A program made the position numbers and the translations under genes. Positions 26,319 to 32,884 of a stretch of DNA of 32,884 nt are shown one piece after another; the stretch's first letter is position 1; each line of letters starts with the position of its first letter. The notes under the pieces were generated by a model, which did no database searches, was not told the DNA's origin, and saw nothing but the letters and a program-made list of their open reading frames with translations. This DNA comes from Acinetobacter brisouii (lineage in GTDB: Bacteria > Pseudomonadota > Gammaproteobacteria > Pseudomonadales > Moraxellaceae). The stretch lies in contig NZ_BKNN01000034.1 in NCBI RefSeq assembly GCF_008993995.1, positions 1 to 32,884 of the forward strand, in the 5' to 3' direction.

Positions 26319-28199
26319 ATGTTTAGTGCAATTGAAACGGCTGAGCTGGATTGGCAACAGGTCGATGGCATTGATGTGCCTATTTCCAAACAATTTGGCG
26401 ATGTATATTTTTCCAAAGACAATGGCTTACTCGAAACTCGCCACGTGTTTCTCAATGGCAATGATTTAACTGAACGTCTGGCACAGCTTGATGACTATGC
26501 CTATTTTTGTGTCGGTGAAACAGGCTTTGGTACAGGTCTGAATATTCTGGCCTTGTGGCAATTGTGGCAACAGGTTCGCCCTGACAATCATAGCCATTTG
26601 CATGCCATCAGTGTCGAAAAATTTCCACTGTCTAAACCTGACTTGATTCGAGCGCTCAATGCATGGGAAGAGCTGCGTCCTTTGGCTGAGCAGCTACTTG
26701 CCCAATATCCCCTACCGATTTCGGGCTGTCATCGCCTTAATTTTCCAGAAGAACGCTTTAGCCTAGATTTATGGCTAGGCGATGCAGAAGACGTGTTTCC
26801 GATTATGCCGAAAACCCGTCAGGTCAATGCTTGGTTTTTAGATGGCTTTGCACCTTCGTGTAATCCTGAACTGTGGCAACAAAACGTATTAGATCAAATT
26901 ATCCGACTGTCAGATGTCGGTACAACTTTTTCCTCGTTTAGTGTCGCAGGCATTCTCAAACGTGGCTTAAAACAGCACGGCATACAGATTTCTCGTCCAC
27001 GCGGTTTTATGCATAAACGGGAAATGCTCAAAGGCATTTGGGCAGCCGAAGAACAGACTTCTCAACAGTCACAACCCAAACCAACTCAAACAACCATTGC
27101 GGTCTTAGGCGCAGGGATTGCAGGCTTATCTACGGCATGGGCTTTTGCCCAACGTGGACACCATGTGCATGTGTTTGATGGCAATGGCGCGCTCTCAGGC
27201 GGCTCAGGCAATCCTTTAGCCTTGCTCAATCCGAAGCTTTGTCCAATTCAACAAAGCCATGAACATCTGATGTTGGTGAGCTGGCAATATGCCCTGCGGC
27301 ATTATGCACAATTTAAAGCATTTCGCCCGTTACAGGTCAGCCAGTTTGATTTAAAAAATAATGGCGAACTCACTAAATTGCCTGATCAATATCCTAAAGG
27401 TTTGCTTGTCGCAGAAGCGAATGCTGATTTTACTGCAACACTACAAGGGATCTGTTTAACGCAAGCAGGGGCTGTTTCCCCTCATCAATTACGTGATGAA
27501 ATTTTGGCACATCCACAGATTGCATTTCATCAGCAACATGTCACCCAACTCAGTGATACGTCCCCGATTCAACTATTTGATCCGGAGCAAGCTGTTTTAC
27601 TTGAAGCAGATCATGTCATTGTCTGCTGTGCGCTCAACAGTGCAGCATTTTTTGAAAACTATCCTGTCCTCAAACCGATTCGCGGGCAAGTCAGTTGGGT
27701 GGACAATTCAGGTCAGCCATTGTCAGCCGAACATGCTTATAGTTATGGTGGCTACTGCATGCAGCTCAATGCGCAACAACTGATTTTAGGTGCATCATTC
27801 CACCCCAATCGGGATGATATTGAGGTATTGGAAGCAGACCATCAACATAATTTGGAACTACTACAGCAACTCAGCCCTGACTATGCCGCAACACTGCCAA
27901 ATATTACCAATTGGCAAGGTCGTGCCTCATTACGTGCACAAAGTCAGGATTATTTTCCATTACTCGGTCAAGCCAATGCAGAACGTGAAGTATATAGCTT
28001 TGCAGGCTTAGGCTCGAAAGGCTTTTTGTTTGCACCGCTATGTAGTGAAATTTTAGCTGCGGAGATTTTGGGAGAGGCTTGTCCTGTGCCCATCAGTCTA
28101 CGGCAAAAATTACAGATGCAACGCTTTAACAAAAAGCAGAAAGTGAAGAAGCCATATTTTATAAAAGAAGTGAAGTTTGAACAGATACAGAATAATTAG
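26319..28199 (+). CDS. mnmC: Bifunctional tRNA mnm5s2U methyltransferase/oxidoreductase MnmC
   Basis: Finishes the wobble uridine modification mnm5s2U in tRNA: the C-terminal FAD part removes the carboxymethyl group, the N-terminal part methylates. Of 626 residues, about 1-245 are the SAM-dependent MnmD domain (GETGFGTGLN at 66-75, WFLDGFAPSCNPELW near 172). About 258-626 is the FAD oxidoreductase domain with the dinucleotide motif VLGAGIAGLSTAWAFAQRG and the C-terminal GLGSKGFLFAPL. No frameshift is seen and the fusion is intact. The lysine-rich tail (KKQKVKKPYF) may bind RNA. The gene is last in the yciB operon, 17 bases after the membrane protein, and ends at a strong terminator. Confidence 0.93.
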   Translation: MFSAIETAELDWQQVDGIDVPISKQFGDVYFSKDNGLLETRHVFLNGNDLTERLAQLDDYAYFCVGETGFGTGLNILALWQLWQQVRPDNHSHLHAISVEKFPLSKPDLIRALNAWEELRPLAEQLLAQYPLPISGCHRLNFPEERFSLDLWLGDAEDVFPIMPKTRQVNAWFLDGFAPSCNPELWQQNVLDQIIRLSDVGTTFSSFSVAGILKRGLKQHGIQISRPRGFMHKREMLKGIWAAEEQTSQQSQPKPTQTTIAVLGAGIAGLSTAWAFAQRGHHVHVFDGNGALSGGSGNPLALLNPKLCPIQQSHEHLMLVSWQYALRHYAQFKAFRPLQVSQFDLKNNGELTKLPDQYPKGLLVAEANADFTATLQGICLTQAGAVSPHQLRDEILAHPQIAFHQQHVTQLSDTSPIQLFDPEQAVLLEADHVIVCCALNSAAFFENYPVLKPIRGQVSWVDNSGQPLSAEHAYSYGGYCMQLNAQQLILGASFHPNRDDIEVLEADHQHNLELLQQLSPDYAATLPNITNWQGRASLRAQSQDYFPLLGQANAEREVYSFAGLGSKGFLFAPLCSEILAAEILGEACPVPISLRQKLQMQRFNKKQKVKKPYFIKEVKFEQIQNN

Positions 28200-28221
28200 A
28201 ATTTATTTTGATTATTTTTTT

Positions 28222-28255
28222 AAACCGCACCTTTTTTATAAGGTGCGGTTTTTAT
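28222..28255. terminator. Bidirectional terminator between mnmC and the rhodanese gene
   Basis: AAACCGCACCTT (28222-28233), six-base loop, AAGGTGCGGTTT (28240-28251), then TTATTT. Confidence 0.92.
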
Positions 28256-28260
28256 TTGCT

Positions 28261-28572
28261 TTAATTTTGTTCGATTGGTAAGCCCGCCTCTTTTGCAGCA
28301 CGAGTTCCACCCATCAACACAACATATTCACGAGAACTGTCAAAATCTTCCAGTTTTTCAGCCGCACGCGAAGCTTTACTGCCGCCACCACATAGAATAT
28401 AAATTGGCTGATCCGTATTCACCTGAGTTAATACATTGATATCTAAGTCATTAATAGGCTGATTAATCGCACCTTTGAGATGACCCTCTGCATATGCAGC
28501 AGCATCACGAACATCCCAAATAACCGCATTATCTGGGAACTCAAATGTTGTAATTTCTTGTTTACGGATCAT
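28261..28572 (-). CDS. Single-domain rhodanese-like protein
   Basis: Single rhodanese domain of 103 residues, likely a sulfur carrier or transferase in the cytoplasm. The fold markers are VIWDVRDAAAYAEGHLKGAI (21-40) and the active-site loop YILCGGGSKASRAAEKL with the probable catalytic Cys followed by GGGSK. The usual loop is CxxGxR/K; here the sixth position is Lys rather than Arg. The ATG at 28572 has AAAGGAG at about seven bases; an in-frame ATG at 28599 is too far from it. It is divergent from yajQ. Confidence 0.88.
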   Translation of the reverse strand: MIRKQEITTFEFPDNAVIWDVRDAAAYAEGHLKGAINQPINDLDINVLTQVNTDQPIYILCGGGSKASRAAEKLEDFDSSREYVVLMGGTRAAKEAGLPIEQN

Positions 28573-28662
28573 TGCGCACTCCTTTGATATAAACAACACT
28601 TGGCAAATGAAGAAAACCCTCTTAGCATCTCAAATATTTCATCTATTTGTAAAGGTCTCAAC

Positions 28663-29151
28663 ATGCCATCATTTGATATTGTATCTGAACTTGAGCTATT
28701 TGAAGTCAATCACGCGGTACAAAATACACAAAAAGAGATTGCAACACGCTTCGACTTTCGTGGTCAGGATGTTTCAATTGAAATCAATGAAAAAGCGAAA
28801 GAAATTAAAATTTCAACTGAAAGTGATTTCCAGTGTGAGCAGGTTTATAACATGCTCGAAAATCATTTTTACAAACGTAAAATTGATACCCAAGCGCTAG
28901 ACCCACAAAAAGCCACTGCTTCTGGAAAAAATGTCATTCAAGTCATTAAACTCAAAGATGGCTTAGATTCAGATACCGCGAAAAAAATTAATAAATCGAT
29001 TAAAGAAAGTGGCATCAAAGCCCAGTCCTCTATTCAAGGCGACAAAATCCGCGTAACAGACAAAAAACGCGATACATTACAACAAGTAATGAATCACTTA
29101 CGTGAGCAGCAATTTGGTGTTCCTTTGCAGTTTAATAACTTTAAAGACTAA
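28663..29151 (+). CDS. yajQ: YajQ family nucleotide-binding protein
   Basis: Cytoplasmic protein of 162 residues, the standard YajQ length. Relatives bind cyclic di-GMP and interact with LysR regulators in Xanthomonas and Pseudomonas; other members bind nucleotides or RNA. The sequence opens MPSFDIVSELELFEVNHAVQ, with TRFDFRG, KEIKISTESDFQCEQV and KKINKSIKESGIKAQSSIQG as family blocks. The start ATG at 28663 is preceded by AAAGG at 8 bases. Two further in-frame codons upstream (28600 on) are not family-like. It ends at a strong terminator. Confidence 0.94.
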   Translation: MPSFDIVSELELFEVNHAVQNTQKEIATRFDFRGQDVSIEINEKAKEIKISTESDFQCEQVYNMLENHFYKRKIDTQALDPQKATASGKNVIQVIKLKDGLDSDTAKKINKSIKESGIKAQSSIQGDKIRVTDKKRDTLQQVMNHLREQQFGVPLQFNNFKD

Positions 29152-29160
29152 ATCCGAATA

Positions 29161-29192
29161 AAAAAAATCCCCGTTCAATACGGGGATTTTTT
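29161..29192. terminator. Bidirectional terminator between yajQ and yciA
   Basis: AAAAAATCCCCGT, loop TCAAT, ACGGGGATTTTTT; a very strong GC-rich stem with runs on both sides. Confidence 0.93.
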
Positions 29193-29202
29193 GCAACAAA
29201 AT

Positions 29203-29625
29203 TTAAGCAGATACTTGGCTCAAGAACTTTTGCTTGGCTTCTTCAGGAATTTGACGTTTATGCCCTTCAGCATCAACGGCAACAAAAGTGAAAATCCCTT
29301 GAGTAATGCGCTTAGCTTTCCGTGAAGTATCGTGGCTGTCCCACACTTCAATTTGCATTTGAATTGAAGTATTCCCCACTTTCAGAATTTTGGTATAACA
29401 ACTCACCACATCGCCCACTTTCACAGGGACAAGAAAGGTCATTTCATGAATCGAAATGGTTGCACAGCGCCCTTTACTAAAACGCTCCGCATGGATTGCA
29501 CCAGCCAAATCCATCTGTGACACAATCCAGCCACCAAAGACATCGCCACTCCAGTTGGTATCTGCTGGCATCGCGATGGTTTGTAAAGATAAGATTCCTT
29601 CAGGTATTTTGCTTGATTCAGTCAC
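29203..29625 (-). CDS. yciA: Acyl-CoA thioesterase, YciA family hotdog fold
   Basis: Hydrolyses acyl-CoA thioesters; 140 residues form one hotdog domain. The catalytic region is MPADTNWSGDVFGGWIVSQM (18-37), where the Asp of GDVFGGW is the active residue and the helix DLAGAIHAERFSKG follows. ISIHEMTFLVPVKVGDVVSC is the second core block. The start is GTG at 29625 with GGGA upstream. It begins nine bases after the trxC stop on the same strand, so it is likely the second gene of a trxC-yciA operon. Confidence 0.92.
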   Translation of the reverse strand: MTESSKIPEGILSLQTIAMPADTNWSGDVFGGWIVSQMDLAGAIHAERFSKGRCATISIHEMTFLVPVKVGDVVSCYTKILKVGNTSIQMQIEVWDSHDTSRKAKRITQGIFTFVAVDAEGHKRQIPEEAKQKFLSQVSA

Positions 29626-29634
29626 GTCAGTTCC

Positions 29635-30060
29635 CTATTTGATCAGTTGTTGGTCTAGCCATTGTTTTAATTCGCTAGCGCGTAATGCACCGCTTATTCT
29701 AGCAATTTCGTTGGTTTTATTCATCAACACTAAGGTTGGAATACTTCGTACATGAAATGCCTGACTTAAACGAGGGTTTTCTTCCGTGTTAATTTTGGCA
29801 AAAATAACCTGAGGATATTGTTTCGCCACTTCTGCAAAATGTGGAGCCATCATCTTACAAGGGCCACACCAATCCGCCCATAAATCAACAAAAATAGGCA
29901 AATCACTATGCTGCACAATCGCGGCAAAATTTTGCTCATTTAACTCAATCGGAGCCAACGGCAACAAAACCTGATGACACTGACCACAGTGTGGTTGTGC
30001 TGCCAGTTTTTCTTTAGGTACGCGATTTTTAGCTAAACAGTTCGGACAAACGACGATCAT
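29635..30060 (-). CDS. trxC: Thioredoxin 2 (zinc-binding)
   Basis: Cytoplasmic disulfide reductase with an extra N-terminal zinc module. C5/C8 in CPNC and C25/C28 in CGQC are the zinc ligands, and WCGPC is at 64-68. The following SIPTLVLM carries the cis-proline loop. The 141-residue length matches TrxC rather than TrxA (about 108). In enterics trxC is an OxyR target; no OxyR site could be judged here by eye. The gene is divergent from the small phosphatase-like gene, with about 200 bases between. Confidence 0.93.
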   Translation of the reverse strand: MIVVCPNCLAKNRVPKEKLAAQPHCGQCHQVLLPLAPIELNEQNFAAIVQHSDLPIFVDLWADWCGPCKMMAPHFAEVAKQYPQVIFAKINTEENPRLSQAFHVRSIPTLVLMNKTNEIARISGALRASELKQWLDQQLIK

Positions 30061-30198
30061 TGGTCATCTACTCAATCATTTTATGATGATAACAATGAGG
30101 GTAAAACCAAAAAAATAAAGCATTTATTCTTAGAAAAATCATCCCATTTGCAACACACTTTACGCTTTCACTATGAAATTCAAATCAGAGTGTGCGCT

Positions 30199-30225
30199 TT
30201 GACAATCAGGTTAATGCTATGATAA
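30199..30225 (+). promoter_or_regulatory. Possible promoter for the phosphatase-like gene
   Basis: TTGACA (30199-30204) is followed by TGATAA (30220-30225) at 15 bases. The overlapping TATGAT (30218-30223) has an extended TGC just before it but only 13 bases of spacing, so the exact -10 is uncertain. Confidence 0.4.
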
Positions 30226-30258
30226 GCCTATCAAAATCATATCTTGCTGGAGTTAAGC

Positions 30259-30594
30259 ATGTCTGAGAATGTCGGTTTTGCAGGTCAGATCGCCCCTGAA
30301 CATGTTGCGCAAATTGTAGAAAAAGGCTTTAAATCTATCGTCAATAACCGTCCAGATTTAGAAGGTGGCGCTGAGCAACCCACTAGCGCTCAAATTGAAG
30401 AAGCTGCACGTCAGGCAGGCTTAGACTATGTCTATCAGCCTGTTGTTCCAGGACAAATCACAGAACTTGATGTTCGTGCTTTTGCCAATCATTACAATGA
30501 ATTGCCAAAACCAATTCTCATGTTCTGCCGTACAGGTAACCGTTCAAATAACTTGTATCAACTGGCAAAACAAATGGATTTATTGGACGACTAA
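30259..30594 (+). CDS. TIGR01244-type sulfur transferase/cysteine-phosphatase-like protein
   Basis: Encodes 111 residues, similar to the small phosphatase-like domain found alone (TIGR01244) or fused to beta-lactamase-fold enzymes (Blh). SIVNNRPDLEGGAEQPTSAQ (26-45) is the characteristic front loop, and MFCRTGNRSNNLY (88-100) carries the active-site Cys90 and Arg95. Blh-type relatives act in sulfide oxidation or biofilm control; the function of single-domain members is not established. GGAG lies seven bases before the ATG at 30259; the longer reading from 30244 has no such site. A 12-bp hairpin follows the stop. Confidence 0.85.
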   Translation: MSENVGFAGQIAPEHVAQIVEKGFKSIVNNRPDLEGGAEQPTSAQIEEAARQAGLDYVYQPVVPGQITELDVRAFANHYNELPKPILMFCRTGNRSNNLYQLAKQMDLLDD

Positions 30595-30603
30595 CTCATG
30601 CCG

Positions 30604-30630
30604 ACCTGTATCAGTCTCACTGATACAGGT
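30604..30630 (+). terminator. Strong hairpin after the phosphatase-like gene
   Basis: ACCTGTATCAGT (30604-30615), loop CTC, ACTGATACAGGT (30619-30630). The stem is perfect, but only TATATT follows, and the next gene starts 28 bases later, so it may attenuate rather than end transcription. Confidence 0.65.
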
Positions 30631-30658
30631 TATATTGATATATTTGGGGAAATAAATC

Positions 30659-30763
30659 ATGAAATTCATCATTTTAAGCTTAAGTTGTCTGATTGTTTTA
30701 AATGCCTGTAGCACTATGGATATCAAACCACGAGCAAGTAGTAGCGTAGGAACAACACTTTAA
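30659..30763 (+). CDS. Small lipoprotein (34 residues)
   Basis: A very short gene: ATG at 30659, TAA at 30761-30763. The peptide MKFIILSLSCLIVLNACSTM is a lipoprotein signal with lipobox LNAC (Cys17), followed by DIKPRASSSVGTTL. The mature part has only 18 residues. GGGGA lies about eight bases upstream of the ATG. Such tiny lipoproteins with a basic-then-SVG tail are often missed by gene callers. I cannot assign a function; a role in the envelope is inferred from the lipobox. Confidence 0.7.
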   Translation: MKFIILSLSCLIVLNACSTMDIKPRASSSVGTTL

Positions 30764-30783
30764 TTTTTTTGATTGTTACAAAA

Positions 30784-30807
30784 TGCGATCAAATGCAAAG
30801 AATCGCA
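30784..30807. repeat. Inverted repeat upstream of the flavoprotein gene
   Basis: TGCGAT (30784-30789) and ATCGCA (30802-30807) are separated by 12 bases. A -10-like TATAGT (30818-30823) follows. The arrangement fits an operator over a promoter, but six-base arms are short. Confidence 0.3.
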
Positions 30808-30856
30808 GAATATCCTTTATAGTTTGGATAGGTCATTTTTCGTAAAGAACAAGAAT

Positions 30857-32236
30857 ATGTACGATATTATTATTATTGGTGCTGGAACAGCAGGCATCAG
30901 TGCTTATAAAGAAGCCCTTAAATTTACAAAAAATATCTTAATTATCAATGCTGGACCATGGGATACCACTTGTGCAAGAGTGGGTTGTATGCCTAGTAAA
31001 GCTCTCATTTCTGCTGCAAATCAACTCTATGCTGCACAGCATCTTGAGCGGTTTTCAATCCAAGCAACATTAAAAGCTCAAACGGAACAGGTCATGACCC
31101 ATGTCAGACAACTACGTGACCGTTTCAGTCAGGCAACTTTAAAAGATGTCGAGCAATGGAACTCTGAGCACAAAATATCAGGCGAAGCACATTTTGTAGA
31201 TGAACAAACCATTAGCGTTCATGGCGAATATTATCAGGCAAAAAGCTTCATTCTCGCTGTGGGTTCAAGCCCCAACATCAATGCAACATGGCAAGCCACC
31301 TTAGGCAGTCGTTATCTAAGCTCAGATCAATTTTTTGAGTTAGAACAGTTGCCAAAGTCAATTGCTGTGATCGGTAGTGGGGTGATTGCGATTGAACTGG
31401 CACAAGCACTGCATCGTTTAGGTGTCAAGACAACCATTTTTGCACGAAGCCGACGAATTGGTCAATTAACAAGTACAGCACTACAAAATCTTGCACAACA
31501 ACAGCTTAGCCAAGAATTAAATATTTTATTTGAAACATTACCTGATGAAATTACACTTACTCAAGATCATCAAGTTGAAATTCATTATACGCAACAACAG
31601 CAGCCCCAAATACTGCATGTCGAGTACTTACTCAATGCAACAGGTCGACATTCTCTTTTGCCTAGCTTGCAGTTACAGAACCTAGAACCACATTTCCAAG
31701 ATAATCAAAATCTTCCAATTAATCCACAAACGCGTCAACTCGGACATTATCCTATTTTTATTGTTGGAGATGCAGCAACGGCAACACCCGTACAACATGA
31801 AGCTGCACATGAAGGGAAATTGGCTGTACATAACTGCCTGAATTATCCACATGTACAACCAATTAAGCACACCGCAGCTTTATCAATTGTATTTTCAAGC
31901 CCTGAAATGGCCACTGTTGGTCAAAACTACCAACAATTAATCACACAACATATCCCATTTATTATTGGTACCGCATCTTATCAAAAACAAGGTCGTGCAA
32001 TTGTGCTCGCCCAAAACCATGGTGCAATAGAAGTATATGTTCATCCACATACACGTCAGCTACTTGGAGCCGAATTATTTGTTGAAGAAGCTGAGCATTT
32101 AGCACATTTAATTAATTGGATGATCTCAGGCGAGCTTATGATTGATGAGATTTTAGAGAAACCCTTCTATCATCCAACATTAGAAGAAGGTTTAAGAACT
32201 GCTTTAAAGCATGCACGTCGGCAACTTGTCCCATAA
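30857..32236 (+). CDS. Dihydrolipoamide dehydrogenase-like FAD/NAD disulfide oxidoreductase
   Basis: Flavoprotein of the pyridine nucleotide-disulfide oxidoreductase family, 459 residues. The FAD motif is IIIGAGTAGISAYKEA (5-20), the redox pair is C39 and C44 in CARVGCMPSKALI, the NAD motif is AVIGSGVIAIELAQALHRLG, and the second FAD contact is PIFIVGDAATATPVQHEAAH. The C-terminal active-site block is YHPTLEEGLRTAL with the catalytic His; dihydrolipoamide dehydrogenases usually read HAHPTLSE. The start ATG at 30857 has an AAAGAAC region upstream; the frame from 30773 is not family-like. No 2-oxoacid dehydrogenase genes are next to it, so the partner is unknown; mercuric or glutathione-type activity is less likely because substrate-specific cysteines or motifs are absent. 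Confidence 0.85.
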   Translation: MYDIIIIGAGTAGISAYKEALKFTKNILIINAGPWDTTCARVGCMPSKALISAANQLYAAQHLERFSIQATLKAQTEQVMTHVRQLRDRFSQATLKDVEQWNSEHKISGEAHFVDEQTISVHGEYYQAKSFILAVGSSPNINATWQATLGSRYLSSDQFFELEQLPKSIAVIGSGVIAIELAQALHRLGVKTTIFARSRRIGQLTSTALQNLAQQQLSQELNILFETLPDEITLTQDHQVEIHYTQQQQPQILHVEYLLNATGRHSLLPSLQLQNLEPHFQDNQNLPINPQTRQLGHYPIFIVGDAATATPVQHEAAHEGKLAVHNCLNYPHVQPIKHTAALSIVFSSPEMATVGQNYQQLITQHIPFIIGTASYQKQGRAIVLAQNHGAIEVYVHPHTRQLLGAELFVEEAEHLAHLINWMISGELMIDEILEKPFYHPTLEEGLRTALKHARRQLVP

Positions 32237-32339
32237 ACATACAGAACAATCAAAACTATAATCATGCACTGCTATTTTTTTGGAATGCATATTCAGATTA
32301 AACGAATAACGTCTAGAGCTTAAACTTAATTATCCCCGC

Positions 32340-32379
32340 AAAGAAAAGCCCCCCGACCTCTTTAGAGATTGGGGGGCTT
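32340..32379 (-). terminator. rRNA operon terminator
   Basis: AAGCCCCCC (32346-32354) pairs with GGGGGGCTT (32371-32379), with a CTC/GAG pairing inside the loop. Read on the minus strand, CTTTTCTTT follows the stem, just past the end of 5S rRNA. Confidence 0.88.
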
Positions 32380-32388
32380 CGAATAATG

Positions 32389-32503
32389 AGCTGGCGATGA
32401 CTTACTCTCACATGGGTAACCCCACACTACCATCAGCGCTAAGAGGTTTCACTTCTGAGTTCGGGAAGGGATCAGGTGGTTCACTCTTGCTATTGTCGCC
32501 AGC
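32389..32503 (-). rRNA. rrf: 5S ribosomal RNA
   Basis: The minus strand from about 32503 to 32389 begins GCTGGCGACAATAGCAAGAG and ends AAGTCATCGCCAGC; the two ends pair as helix I. The internal stretch CCCGAACTCAGAAGTGAAAC is the universally conserved 5S loop-B/helix-III region. The length is about 115 bases. It lies downstream of 23S rRNA in the usual order. Confidence 0.95.
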
Positions 32504-32781
32504 ACAACTGTTTATGGACTTGTTCAGGTTTTATGCTCAGATCATTTGATCTTGTTGCTACCCTACTTGGTACCAAATGAGTTATTAACGGATTGGTTAA
32601 CTGAGTCTAATATAACATAAAGCACAGCTTTATGTCTTGCACTCGGGCAAACATTATCAATGTTTGCTCAATCCTCGTTCATATTCTAGCATTGACTAAA
32701 TCAAGTTCTTTGTTTCAGATCAGGTTTAACTGATCTTTTATGAATCGATTTAAGCTTTATATACAACTGCTTGGGTGTTGT
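32504..32781 (-). other. 23S-5S rRNA internal transcribed spacer
   Basis: About 278 bases without a tRNA gene. It contains several perfect short hairpins in a row: ACATAAAGC/GCTTTATGT (32615-32635), GCAAACATT/AATGTTTGC (32647-32667), AGATCAG/CTGATCT (32717-32736) and TATACAAC/GTTGTATA (32760-32784, touching the 23S end), plus the palindromes AGATCATTTGATCT (32539-32552) and TTGGTACCAA (32567-32576). These are probably processing stems cleaved by RNase III or RNase E. Confidence 0.75.
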
Positions 32782-32884
32782 ATAGTCAAGCCTCACGAGC
32801 AATTAGTATTGGTCAGCTTCATACGTCACCGTACTTCCACACCCAACCTATCAACGTCCTAGTCTCGAACGGCTCTTTAGAGGA
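32782..32884 (-). rRNA. rrl: 23S ribosomal RNA, 3' end (runs off window)
   Basis: Read on the minus strand, the last 100 or so bases contain the sequence ending GCTCGTGAGGCTTGACTA, matching the well-known 3' end of bacterial 23S rRNA (GTGAGGCTTAACC in Escherichia coli). The mature 3' end is placed near 32782 by this alignment and may be off by a few bases. The operon reads leftward, towards the converging flavoprotein gene. Confidence 0.93.

Noticed and set aside
30601-30660. A small RNA gene at the 12-bp hairpin
   Set aside because: No promoter or further structure supports an independent RNA; it is better explained as the 3' end of the preceding message.
32237-32340. tRNA gene or small ORF between the flavoprotein gene and the rRNA terminator
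   Set aside because: No cloverleaf sequence or coding signal was seen; the stretch appears empty.

Overview
The window looks like ordinary core chromosome of an Acinetobacter-type gammaproteobacterium (Moraxellaceae). I base this on AT-rich DNA, on protein sequences that resemble Acinetobacter orthologues (the AbeM-like MATE pump, SuhB, Dxs, HemF, CoaBC, YciB), and on gene neighbourhoods such as hemF-aroE and yciB-yciI-mnmC. This is recognition by eye, not a database result; the species is not determined.

Layout, left to right. Positions 1-126 are the end of an IS5-like insertion sequence: the start of a transposase on the minus strand plus one terminal repeat. It sits inside a TonB-dependent outer-membrane receptor gene and separates the plug and barrel (127-2301) from the signal peptide. 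Haem oxygenase (hemO) and a DUF454/YbaN membrane protein follow. Next come suhB and dxs on the minus strand, ribA, then the two alternative coproporphyrinogen III oxidases hemN (minus) and hemF (plus). Between these two lies an exact FNR/ANR-type palindrome. After a small membrane protein and aroE come a large acidic lipoprotein, an acyl-CoA dehydrogenase, a DyP-type peroxidase, a LysE-family exporter, hemW, a YdcZ-family transporter with a MATE efflux pump, coaBC, radC with a bestrophin-like channel, and a PHP-domain phosphoesterase. The operon yciB-yciI-(membrane protein)-mnmC follows, then a rhodanese, yajQ, yciA with trxC, a small cysteine-phosphatase-like protein, a 34-residue lipoprotein and a dihydrolipoamide dehydrogenase-like flavoprotein. 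The right end is the 3' end of an rRNA operon read on the minus strand: rRNA terminator, 5S, a hairpin-rich spacer and the last part of 23S.

How the genes fit together. Haem is a recurring theme: a broken receptor that may take up haem, haem oxygenase, HemN, HemF, HemW and a haem peroxidase. Most gene pairs are either divergent from a short promoter region or convergent on a single palindromic terminator that can serve both strands; nine such shared hairpins are listed. I found no CRISPR array, prophage, toxin-antitoxin pair, defence system or tRNA, and no candidate for a wholly new system. The best leads are the IS-disrupted receptor with a possible outward promoter, the FNR box between hemN and hemF, a palindrome over the dxs -10 element, and the unrecognised acidic lipoprotein.
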